Assembly (NCBI GenBank): GCA_900316045.1
Contig: ONBM01000013.1
Coordinates: 1 to 40,852 of the forward strand
Length of the DNA stretch: 40,852 nt
Source: an uncultured Bacteroidales bacterium
Lineage (GTDB): Bacteria; Bacteroidota; Bacteroidia; Bacteroidales; UBA932
Reading direction: 5' to 3'
The position numbers and the translations under genes are program-made. The notes beneath the pieces are model-generated. The model was not told where the DNA came from, did no database searches, and saw only the letters and a list, made by a program, of their open reading frames with translations. Shown here piece after piece: positions 1 through 5,728 of the stretch. How positions within the stretch are numbered: position 1 is the stretch's first letter; each line of letters starts with the position of its first letter.

Positions 1-163
1 GAATCAGTGAATGATGGTGCGGCGCGGCTGAGTATTATGAATATGACAAATAGCAGCAGGGCAGTTCCAACGACGCAGGCGGCAGCAATCCGAGTTATCA
101 TCCAGCCATCTTTCTTTCTAACTTTCTGAGCTTCAGGGGCGGCAGGGGTAGCTGGCGCGGCAG

Positions 164-424
164 ATGCTGTTTTTTCTGTCTCTTCTGGTGGTGCGGGTTG
201 TTCCAGTTCTGTTTTCTCCGTTGATTCTGGTGCGGGTGGTTCCGGTGCGGCAGATGCTGTTTTTTCTGTCTCTTCTGGTGATGCGGGCGTTTCTGGTGCG
301 GCAGGTGCTGTTTTTTCTGTCTCTTCTGGTGATGCTGGTGGTTCCGGTTCTGTTTTCTCCATTGATTCTGCTGCTGGTGCGGGTGGTTCCGGTGCGGCAG
401 ATGCTGGCGAAACTAGTTCTATAG
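164..424 (-). repeat. Degenerate coding repeat, Pro/Ala/Glu/Thr-rich linker
   Basis: On the minus strand, in the frame that follows the frameshift, this stretch encodes diverged repeats of about 19 residues with the recurring cores PEETEKTA and APEPPAPE. It is a low-complexity acidic linker between the HU domain and the membrane helix. Expansion and contraction of such repeats is common and keeps the frame here. Confidence 0.7.
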
Positions 425-553
425 GCCTCTCCTCCTGTTCTGGAACAGATTTTACTACGGGTTCAGGAACCTTAACCTCTGGCTCTGGCACATCAACTAT
501 AGCCGAAAGTTTTTCCACTGCATCGTGAACCTCCTCTGGAGTCTCCTCATGCG

Positions 554-605
554 TCTTCAATGAGACAGGCTGCAAGCCATCTTCAATGAGACAGGCTGCA
601 AGCCA
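554..605. repeat. Perfect 26-bp tandem duplication, two copies
   Basis: Copies lie at 554-579 and 580-605 and are identical. The unit is not a multiple of three, so it shifts the reading frame of the HU-domain gene on the minus strand just after the residues GLQPVSLK. With two copies, a stop follows within about a dozen codons. Confidence 0.95.
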
Positions 606-1017
606 AATCCGTAAGGGAATATCTCCAAATCCTCGTCAGGTATGAAAAAAAAGGCGTTTTCTTTCGTAGCCCTAAGCCTCCCCAGGCCAGGGAACACAAC
701 TGCCTTTTTCTTTGTGAGATCACCCTTCACCCCAGCTGCGAAACCAGAAATTATCTTCCTGGACGTTTCCAAGTCAGTCCCATTAGCCTTTGAATACAGC
801 TGGGCAAGCTTATCATCAGAGCCTTGCCTTTCCCTGAACGAAAGCCTCCTGTAAGGCGGATTGATGGTGTATCCCCTGTCGGAGAACGACGCAGGCACCA
901 CCTCGGTCACGAATGTGCCAAGACCCGGAAGCGCAACCTCCTCATTATCAAGGATGAGTTCCTTGACCATATCCGCCAAAAGGGCAATTTCCATAAGCTC
1001 AGTATTGGAATCAGACA

Positions 1018-1048
1018 CAAAGATACTTAAAATTTTCATGCAGGCAAT
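1018..1048 (-). promoter_or_regulatory. Promoter of the HU-domain gene
   Basis: On the minus strand ATTG (1045-1048), 19 bp, then TATCTTTG (1018-1025) fits the Bacteroides -33/-7 consensus (TTTG / TAnnTTTG) with one mismatch in the -33 box. Transcription would begin near 1010, which favours the start codon at 994 over the in-frame ATG at 1039. Confidence 0.6.
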
Positions 1049-1114
1049 TCCAAGCCTCTTACCCTTTCATGCAAATGCACCTTCATAGAATCAAAGAAAA
1101 AATGCTTAAAAAAA

Positions 1115-1145
1115 TTTGCATAAACATCTTTTTGTTGTACCTTTG
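1115..1145 (+). promoter_or_regulatory. Promoter of tRNA-Asn
   Basis: TTTG (1115-1118), exactly 19 bp, TACCTTTG (1138-1145): a perfect match to the Bacteroides housekeeping promoter. It lies about 70 bp upstream of the tRNA and has no competing gene between. Confidence 0.75.
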
Positions 1146-1213
1146 CAATCCCGAACAGGAAACCAAGATGGACATATCTCCACTGGCTGCCTGAACGGAA
1201 AATACAAAAATAT

Positions 1214-1287
1214 TCCTCAATAGCTCAGTTGGTTAGAGCACCTGACTGTTAATCAGGGGGTCGTAGGTTCAAGTCCTACTTGAGGAG
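1214..1287 (+). tRNA. tRNA-Asn (anticodon GTT)
   Basis: The acceptor stem TCCTCAA (1214-1220) pairs with TTGAGGA (1280-1286), with discriminator G at 1287. The anticodon stem CCTGA/TCAGG encloses the loop CTGTTAA with anticodon GTT at 1248-1250. The D arm (AGCTCAGTTGGTTAGAGC) and T arm (GTAGG TTCAAGT CCTAC) are standard. The 3' CCA is not encoded. Confidence 0.97.
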
Positions 1288-1291
1288 CAGA

Positions 1292-1326
1292 AATGGACAA
1301 ATCTTCAAATTGGGGATTTGTCCATT
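1292..1326 (+). terminator. Rho-independent terminator after tRNA-Asn
   Basis: AATGGACAAATC (1292-1303) and GATTTGTCCATT (1315-1326) form a perfect 12-bp stem with an 11-nt loop, five bases after the tRNA, followed by a pyrimidine-rich CTCTTTAT tail. Confidence 0.75.
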
Positions 1327-1350
1327 CTCTTTATCTCCCTAAGGACCTGA

Positions 1351-1752
1351 TTTCAAAAAAATGTGGCCACTTGCCTTGCCAGAATTGCCCTCCCCGCCAC
1401 GAAAGGTTTCCGACAGGATACTTTTGAAACCATTTACAGACGTGCGCAGAAAGATTTTGAAAGCACCTTGCGATTTTATGACAGCATACTCTTGGCCTCG
1501 AATGCAATACTTTCATAATAAGCACATTACAGCTAGCCATACGAGTACCTTGTGAACAGTCCCATAATACATAGTCGGAACGGACTGGGGCGAGAAGATA
1601 ATGACGAGCTTGAGTCATTGCGCCATTATTCCAATATCCTAAAATCCGATGCCTCTCTGGAAATCTACCAAATGGTCCAAGAATGTGAGGCAATACAAGA
1701 CATGATAATTTCTAACTATAAATTACAGGGACATGCCATGTCAATATTCTGA
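1351..1752 (+). pseudogene. Decayed coding stretch of unknown function
   Basis: No family is recognised. Two adjacent frames read like real protein rather than random translation. Frame A (to the stop at 1516-1518) includes QDTFETIYRRAQKDFEST and ends YDSILLASNAILS. Frame B (from a GTG at 1552 to the stop at 1750-1752) includes DELESLRHYSNILKS and YQMVQECEAIQDMI, rich in helix-forming residues. They sit in different frames with a short gap between, as expected of a small gene broken by indels and missing a proper start. Alternatively frame B alone could be a short live gene of 66 codons. Ending just upstream of the amidase promoter region fits a leftover of an earlier neighbour. Confidence 0.3.
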
Positions 1753-1760
1753 ATTTTGCG

Positions 1761-1768
1761 TAAGTTTG
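1761..1768 (+). promoter_or_regulatory. Possible -7 box of the amidase gene
   Basis: TAAGTTTG fits TAnnTTTG and lies 20 bp upstream of the chosen start codon at 1789. No convincing TTTG is found at the -33 position, so the assignment is tentative. Confidence 0.3.
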
Positions 1769-1788
1769 CAATAAACGAACATATATTC

Positions 1789-2697
1789 ATGAAGGTTTAC
1801 ATTTGTCAGTGCAATCTGCGCTGGTGCGATCGTGAAGGCAACAGGGCGCATATCGAGGAGTTACTTTCGCATGCGGGGGAATCTGGCCGGGCACAAGGAA
1901 CAGCCGAGGGGCGAATGAGTTCCGGTATCGAAGCTGGCGATGCCGAAGGTACCGAAGTCGGCCAAGAAAGCGCCGGTATCGAAGCTGGCGATGCCGAAGG
2001 TACCGAAGTCGGACAAGAAAGCGCTGGGATCGAGACTGGGGGGCTGATCGTGCTACCCGAGATGTTCTCGACGGGATTTATTACTATGCCTGCTGGTGAG
2101 GCGGAGAGCGATGGTGCTTCACTTGGCTGGATGAAGGCCATCGCCAAGAAATATGGTTGCGCGGTGGCAGGGAGCGTGGCGACAGAAGATGGCGGACTCT
2201 TCTACAACCGATTCTACTTCGTTAAGCCGGACGGAACCTTCGTCAAATACGACAAGCGGCATCTTTTCTCCTTCGCAGGCGAAGACAGGCGATTCACGGC
2301 AGGAAGCGAAAAAGTCATAACTGAATATAACGGAGTGCGTTTTTTTCTGCAAATATGCTACGACCTGCGCTTTCCATGTTTTTCCAGGAATATTCTGCCG
2401 AACCCTTACGACGCAGTGATTTACGTAGCCAGCTGGCCATCGCCAAGGATCGGGGCCTGGGAAACTCTCCTAAAGGCCCGAGCAATCGAGAACCAATGCT
2501 ACGCAATCGGCGTGAACCGAGTAGGCAAGGATCCTTCTTGCCAATATAACGGACATTCCTCAATCGTAGATCCTTACGGCAATGCCTCTGCCAGCTGTGC
2601 GGAAGGCGTGGAAGAAATCGTATCCGCAGACCTGGACCTTGACTCCCTGCAAGCATTCCGCGATAAATTCCCCATGCTGAATGATGCGGACAGATGA
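1789..2697 (+). CDS. Nitrilase-superfamily amidase (omega-amidase/YafV-like) with inserted repeats
   Basis: A carbon-nitrogen hydrolase of the nitrilase superfamily, closest in layout to omega-amidases that hydrolyse 2-oxoglutaramate or 2-oxosuccinamate in the cytoplasm. The catalytic triad is visible: Glu91 in VLPEMFSTGF, Lys in KYDKRHLF and Cys in FLQICYDLRFP. The start at 1789 gives MKVYICQCNLRW, the normal first strand of the fold; an upstream in-frame TTG at 1756 adds only an unlikely extension. Compared with relatives, about 50 extra residues lie between the first helix and the catalytic Glu, made mostly of two 17-residue repeats rich in Gly, Glu and Ala. The insert precedes a buried strand, so it probably loops out, but loss of activity cannot be excluded. 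It stands alone, downstream of a decayed stretch. The substrate is not certain. Confidence 0.85.
   Translation: MKVYICQCNLRWCDREGNRAHIEELLSHAGESGRAQGTAEGRMSSGIEAGDAEGTEVGQESAGIEAGDAEGTEVGQESAGIETGGLIVLPEMFSTGFITMPAGEAESDGASLGWMKAIAKKYGCAVAGSVATEDGGLFYNRFYFVKPDGTFVKYDKRHLFSFAGEDRRFTAGSEKVITEYNGVRFFLQICYDLRFPCFSRNILPNPYDAVIYVASWPSPRIGAWETLLKARAIENQCYAIGVNRVGKDPSCQYNGHSSIVDPYGNASASCAEGVEEIVSADLDLDSLQAFRDKFPMLNDADR
1921..2039. repeat. 51-bp in-frame tandem repeat in the amidase gene
   Basis: Copies at 1921-1971 and 1972-2022 differ at two positions. A partial, more diverged third copy runs to about 2039. Each unit encodes 17 residues (S-G-I-E-A-G-D-A-E-G-T-E-V-G-Q-E with one variable position), so the frame is preserved. 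Confidence 0.92.
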
Positions 2698-2744
2698 CCT
2701 ATGATGAAGTCCTGAAATTGACCTACCCAGAATGCCAATTCTGA
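2694..2744 (+). other. 16-codon ORF stub overlapping the amidase stop
   Basis: An ATG at 2694 overlaps the amidase TGA as ATGA, the usual sign of translational coupling, and opens a frame reading MTYDEVLKLTYPECQF before a stop. It looks like the first codons of a former downstream gene lost after rearrangement. It could also be chance. The following ~190 bases hold nothing recognisable. Confidence 0.25.
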
Positions 2745-2937
2745 TCTTTTGCAAACACCTAGCGCGGCGGCATGCCACAGAAGGGCCTGCAGAGGCATAG
2801 GGTGTCCTAAGGTGGCGTTTGAGAGCCAGTGCTTAGGACGATCACAGCCATTCTGCAGCGCTCCACGGCACTTCATTGTCCTAGAGTCTTGAAAAAATTT
2901 GAGAAGATTTACCTTTACCAAACAAATCTAGTGTCCA

Positions 2938-3139
2938 ATGACACTAACAGATTACATTTCCAAAGTCAACTTCCAATACCAGACCGGAAACACAACAGAA
3001 CACAGCTTCAGAGGTTTTCTAAGGGACTATGTAGCAGAGATTGCCGGCACCGGAAAAACGTGATAAATGAGCCAAAGAGGACCGCATGCGGGGTCCCTCC
3101 ATTATCACTGCCAAAGTTGGCGAGAATCCAGCTGATTAA
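2938..3139 (+). pseudogene. N-terminal remnant of a large adenine-specific DNA methyltransferase (type IIG/ISP-like restriction-modification)
   Basis: The ATG at 2938 opens a frame containing YISKVNFQYQTGNTTEHSFR then GFLRDYVAEIA, stopping at 3061. A second frame continues with VINEPKRTACGVP (about 3060-3098) and a third with IITAKVGENPAD, stopping at 3137-3139. In order these match the layout I know from the N-terminus of large Eco57I/ISP-type methyltransferase-nucleases: a TEH.(Y/F)R motif, an NEP.R..CG.PD motif, then I(I/V)T. Three frames in 200 bases mean at least two frameshifts, and the catalytic NPPY region is absent. The gene is dead and truncated. Family assignment is from remembered motifs, not a search. 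Confidence 0.5.
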
Positions 3140-3152
3140 TAGAATTCTTTAA

Positions 3153-3317
3153 GATGTTTTTAAGATTTTTCCCGGATATTTCCAGGTCATTGAACAGTTT
3201 CTGCGGATCTTTGATGAAGATGTTTTTAAGATTTTCCCGGATATTTCCAGGTCATTGAACAGTTTCTGCGGATCTTTGATGATGATGTTTTTAAGATTTT
3301 TCCCGGATATTTCCAGG
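3153..3317. repeat. Intergenic 65/66-bp direct tandem repeat, about 2.5 copies
   Basis: Units at 3153-3218 (66 bp) and 3219-3283 (65 bp, one T fewer in a T run) are otherwise almost identical, and a partial unit runs 3284-3317. Beyond it, shorter degenerate pieces of the core TTCCCGGATATTTCCAGG continue to about 3365. There are no unique spacers and no convincing reading frame. It lies between the methyltransferase remnant and the ilv promoter. Confidence 0.9.
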
Positions 3318-3448
3318 ATGATTCCGGGATTTTTCAGGAAATTAGGCGGTTTTTCCGGGATTGAGCCTGTAAGAATTGGTAAAAGAAGTTGATTTCACAT
3401 GTCTTGCGGGATGGAGATAAATAGCAAATCGATTTAAAGAAAAATTTT

Positions 3449-3480
3449 CTTGGAATTGAGATTCCCATTTTCTACATTTG
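3449..3480 (+). promoter_or_regulatory. Promoter of the ilv-leu operon
   Basis: CTTG (3449-3452), 20 bp, TACATTTG (3473-3480) matches the Bacteroides -33/-7 consensus with one mismatch. Transcription would start around 3485, giving a leader of roughly 310 nt before ilvD that contains the leader peptide and attenuator. Confidence 0.6.
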
Positions 3481-3510
3481 CAACAGTTTCGATTTGAAAG
3501 AATAATATTT

Positions 3511-3591
3511 ATGCAATATTCATCCATTATCGTCATTTCCCTATCTATCCTAGTGCTAAGCATTCAAGGACAGGGAAGGCGTATGAGATGA
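3511..3591 (+). CDS. Leader peptide of the ilv-leu operon (attenuator control peptide)
   Basis: A 26-codon ORF starting about 25 nt after the predicted transcription start. Codons 6-18 (3526-3564) read I-I-V-I-S-L-S-I-L-V-L-S-I, so 10 of 13 are Ile, Val or Leu, the exact products of the operon downstream. All three Leu codons are CTA, a codon the neighbouring genes seldom use, as in known leucine leader peptides of enterobacteria. The last codons (GGGAAGGC onward) overlap the 5' strand of the antiterminator, and the stop at 3589-3591 lies just past it. The reading frame, composition and position were all read directly; function as a stalling sensor is inference from the proteobacterial ilv/leu paradigm. 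Confidence 0.82.
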   Translation: MQYSSIIVISLSILVLSIQGQGRRMR

Positions 3592-3625
3592 TTTAATTAC
3601 ATATTTATTCATGCATAGCCTTCCC
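3573..3625 (+). promoter_or_regulatory. Antiterminator helix of the ilv-leu attenuator
   Basis: GGGAAGGC (3573-3580) pairs perfectly with GCCTTCCC (3618-3625). With one bulged G (3581), TATG (3582-3585) also pairs with CATA (3614-3617), giving 12 pairs. The 3' strand is the same sequence that forms the 5' strand of the terminator, so the two structures exclude each other. The 5' strand lies inside the last codons of the leader peptide. A ribosome stalled on the Ile/Val/Leu run leaves it free, while a ribosome that reaches the stop covers it. Confidence 0.78.
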
Positions 3626-3648
3626 GAACCCCACGGGAGGGTTTTTTT
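3619..3648 (+). terminator. Attenuator terminator hairpin of the ilv-leu operon
   Basis: CCTTCCCG (3619-3626) and CGGGAGGG (3634-3641) form an 8-bp GC-rich stem (one G-U pair) with a 7-nt loop, followed directly by seven T (3642-3648). This is a textbook intrinsic terminator placed 150 bp before ilvD and 28 nt after the leader-peptide stop. Confidence 0.85.
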
Positions 3649-3797
3649 GTCTGGTGCGCTTTCACATCGAAAGGCAAATAAAATCGAGAGAAGGCAGGCA
3701 ATGAGGGAAGGATGAAAATGGGAACTGAAAATGAGGGGGTAGGACGAATGGGCAATGATAAAAATGATTTGATCTAACGAAACGAAACAAATAGACA

Positions 3798-5726
3798 ATG
3801 AAGAATCAGCTTAGAAGCTCCGTCACGATGAATGGGCGAAGGATGGCAGGGGCAAGGGCCCTGTGGGTGGCAGCAGGCATGAAGCCCGAACAGATGGGCA
3901 AACCTGTGATAGCCATCGTAAATTCCTTCACCCAATTCGTTCCAGGGCACACGCACCTCCACGAGATAGGCCAGATCGTCAAGACCGAAATCGAGAAACT
4001 GGGTTGTTATGCGGCAGAATTCAACACCATAGCTGTAGATGACGGCATCGCAATGGGACACGACGGCATGCTTTACTCACTCCCCTCTCGCGACATCATC
4101 GCAGACAGCGTGGAATACATGGTAAATGCCCACAAGGCCGACGCCATGGTCTGCATCAGCAACTGCGACAAGATAACTCCAGGAATGCTAATGGCCGCAA
4201 TGAGGCTGAACATCCCCACGGTCTTTGTGTCAGGAGGGCCCATGGAAGCCGGGATATATCCGTCCGCCAAAGCGAACACAGCCATGGACACAGAAAACAC
4301 AGCCATGGACACAGAAGAAGGATGCCGGAAACTGGACCTGATAGATGCCATGGTGGTATCGGCGGATGGCAGCGTTGACGATGAAGAAAGCAGGAAAATA
4401 GAGCTGAATGCCTGTCCTGGGTGCGGGTGCTGTTCCGGCATGTTCACGGCAAACTCGATGAACTGCCTGACGGAAGCAATCGGGATGGCGCTCCCAGGCA
4501 ACGGTACCATTGTGGCGACCCACAAGAGGCGGATCGACCTTTTCAAGAAGGCAGCGCAACTGATCGTCAGAAACGCCCACGAATATTACGAGAACGGGAA
4601 TGAAAGCGTCTTGCCGAGGAACATCTGCACCAGGCAAGCCTTCTTGAACGCCATGACGCTGGACATCGCAATGGGCGGGTCAACGAACACAGTGCTGCAC
4701 CTTCTGGCGGTCGCTAACGAAGCCGGGGTTGATTTCCGAATGAAAGACATCGACGAACTGTCACGCAAAGTCCCTTGCATTTGCAAGGTGGCTCCAAATA
4801 CGGCAAAGTATCACGTGCAGGACGTGAACAGGGCCGGAGGCATAGTAGCCATCATGAACGAGCTGGCCAAAGGTGGTCTCGTGGATGCTTCCCTGGGACG
4901 GGTTGACGGACTCACCCTAGCCCAAGAAATCGACAAGTACTGCATCACAATGCCATTCAACCTTGCCGGAACAGGAACAATGAACCCTCACTGCACCGAT
5001 GAAGCCAAGGCAATATACTCAAGCACCTCAGGCAATAAGTTCAGCACCGTCATGGGCTCGCAGGAAACATATTCCCAAAACTTCGATGCCGACAGGGCAG
5101 AAGGCTGCATCAGGGACCTCTGTCATGCATATTCAAAAGACGGGGGCTTGGCAGTGCTTTTCGGGAATATAGCGAAAGACGGCTGCGTGGTCAAGACCGC
5201 GGGAGTCGATGAATCCATCTGGAAGTTCACAGGGAGGGCTAAAGTCTTTGATTCCCAAGAAGCAGCCTGCGATGGCATCCTGGGCGGCAAGATACAGGCC
5301 GGCGATGTGGTAGCGATCACCTACGAAGGCCCGAAAGGCGGCCCTGGAATGCAGGAAATGCTTTACCCTACTTCTTACATAAAATCCATTCACCTCGGAA
5401 AGCAGTGCGCCCTCATTACCGATGGCCGCTTCAGCGGAGGCACCTCCGGATTGAGCATCGGGCACATCTCGCCAGAAGCAGCCGCAGGAGGAAACATCGG
5501 CCTGGTCAGAGACGGGGACATAATAGAAATCGACATCTCTTCCAGAAGCATAAACGTAAAGCTCTCAGACGAAGAGCTTGCGGAGCGCAGGAAGCTGGAA
5601 ATGGAGAGAGGGCGTAAGGCTTTTACTCCTCCGATGCGCCACAGAGAGGTCTCAAAAAGCCTAAAAGCGTATGCGGCAATGGTGAGCTCGGCAGACAAAG
5701 GAGCGGTGAGGGTAATCAAAGATTAA
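3798..5726 (+). CDS. ilvD: Dihydroxy-acid dehydratase
   Basis: Dehydrates 2,3-dihydroxyisovalerate and 2,3-dihydroxy-3-methylvalerate to the 2-oxo acids of valine and isoleucine. The 642 residues follow the Escherichia coli-type enzyme closely: [43 protein letters not shown] and [15 protein letters not shown] carry the iron-sulfur cysteines and active-site region, and the C-terminal [10 protein letters not shown] segment is present. The SFTQFVPGH form, without the extra cysteine of the [2Fe-2S] group, suggests an oxygen-sensitive [4Fe-4S] enzyme. It is about 25 residues longer than the E. coli protein, partly because of a perfect 7-residue tandem duplication (NTAMDTE twice). It is the first structural gene after the attenuator; ilvB begins 2 bp after its stop. 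Confidence 0.97.
   Translation: MKNQLRSSVTMNGRRMAGARALWVAAGMKPEQMGKPVIAIVNSFTQFVPGHTHLHEIGQIVKTEIEKLGCYAAEFNTIAVDDGIAMGHDGMLYSLPSRDIIADSVEYMVNAHKADAMVCISNCDKITPGMLMAAMRLNIPTVFVSGGPMEAGIYPSAKANTAMDTENTAMDTEEGCRKLDLIDAMVVSADGSVDDEESRKIELNACPGCGCCSGMFTANSMNCLTEAIGMALPGNGTIVATHKRRIDLFKKAAQLIVRNAHEYYENGNESVLPRNICTRQAFLNAMTLDIAMGGSTNTVLHLLAVANEAGVDFRMKDIDELSRKVPCICKVAPNTAKYHVQDVNRAGGIVAIMNELAKGGLVDASLGRVDGLTLAQEIDKYCITMPFNLAGTGTMNPHCTDEAKAIYSSTSGNKFSTVMGSQETYSQNFDADRAEGCIRDLCHAYSKDGGLAVLFGNIAKDGCVVKTAGVDESIWKFTGRAKVFDSQEAACDGILGGKIQAGDVVAITYEGPKGGPGMQEMLYPTSYIKSIHLGKQCALITDGRFSGGTSGLSIGHISPEAAAGGNIGLVRDGDIIEIDISSRSINVKLSDEELAERRKLEMERGRKAFTPPMRHREVSKSLKAYAAMVSSADKGAVRVIKD
4275..4316. repeat. Perfect 21-bp in-frame tandem duplication in ilvD
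   Basis: Two identical 21-bp copies, 4275-4295 and 4296-4316, encode NTAMDTE twice, in a surface-type loop between GGPMEAG and the LDLIDAM segment. The perfect identity suggests recent origin. Confidence 0.95.
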
Positions 5727-5728
5727 TA

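Larger units (their letters stand above)
1..994 (-). pseudogene. HU-domain protein with Pro/Glu-rich linker and membrane segment; frameshifted, 3' end outside the window
   Basis: The first ~90 residues after the start at 994 (begins MEIALLADMVKELIL, then PGLGTF, NPPYR, FRE and later VFPGLGRLRA) look like the tandem HU-like (CCDC81-type) domain that Bacteroidota join to a C-terminal SPOR domain; such proteins are thought to bind DNA or peptidoglycan at the envelope. In the sequence as given the frame stops at 557-559. If one copy of the 26-bp repeat at 554-605 is removed, the frame runs on without a stop to base 1: an acidic linker, repeats of PEETEKTA, then RKKDGW and a hydrophobic helix (about 120-30). 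The arithmetic agrees: the Met codon at 101 is 938 bases from 1039, and 938-26 is divisible by three. An upstream in-frame ATG at 1039 is less likely because the promoter at 1018-1048 lies downstream of it. A SPOR domain would be off the left edge and is not seen. Confidence 0.72.

Noticed and set aside
3153..3317. Possible CRISPR array
   Set aside because: Units are directly adjacent with no unique spacers, only about 2.5 copies, and no cas genes are present.
3712..3777. 22-codon ORF between the attenuator and ilvD
   Set aside because: Composition is simple and purine-rich (Gly, Asn, Met, Glu), with no Ile/Val/Leu run or pairing structure; most likely chance in an untranslated leader.
3485..3797. 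T-box or riboswitch in the ilv leader
   Set aside because: No T-box sequence or aptamer-like conserved core; the leader-peptide arrangement explains the structure better.
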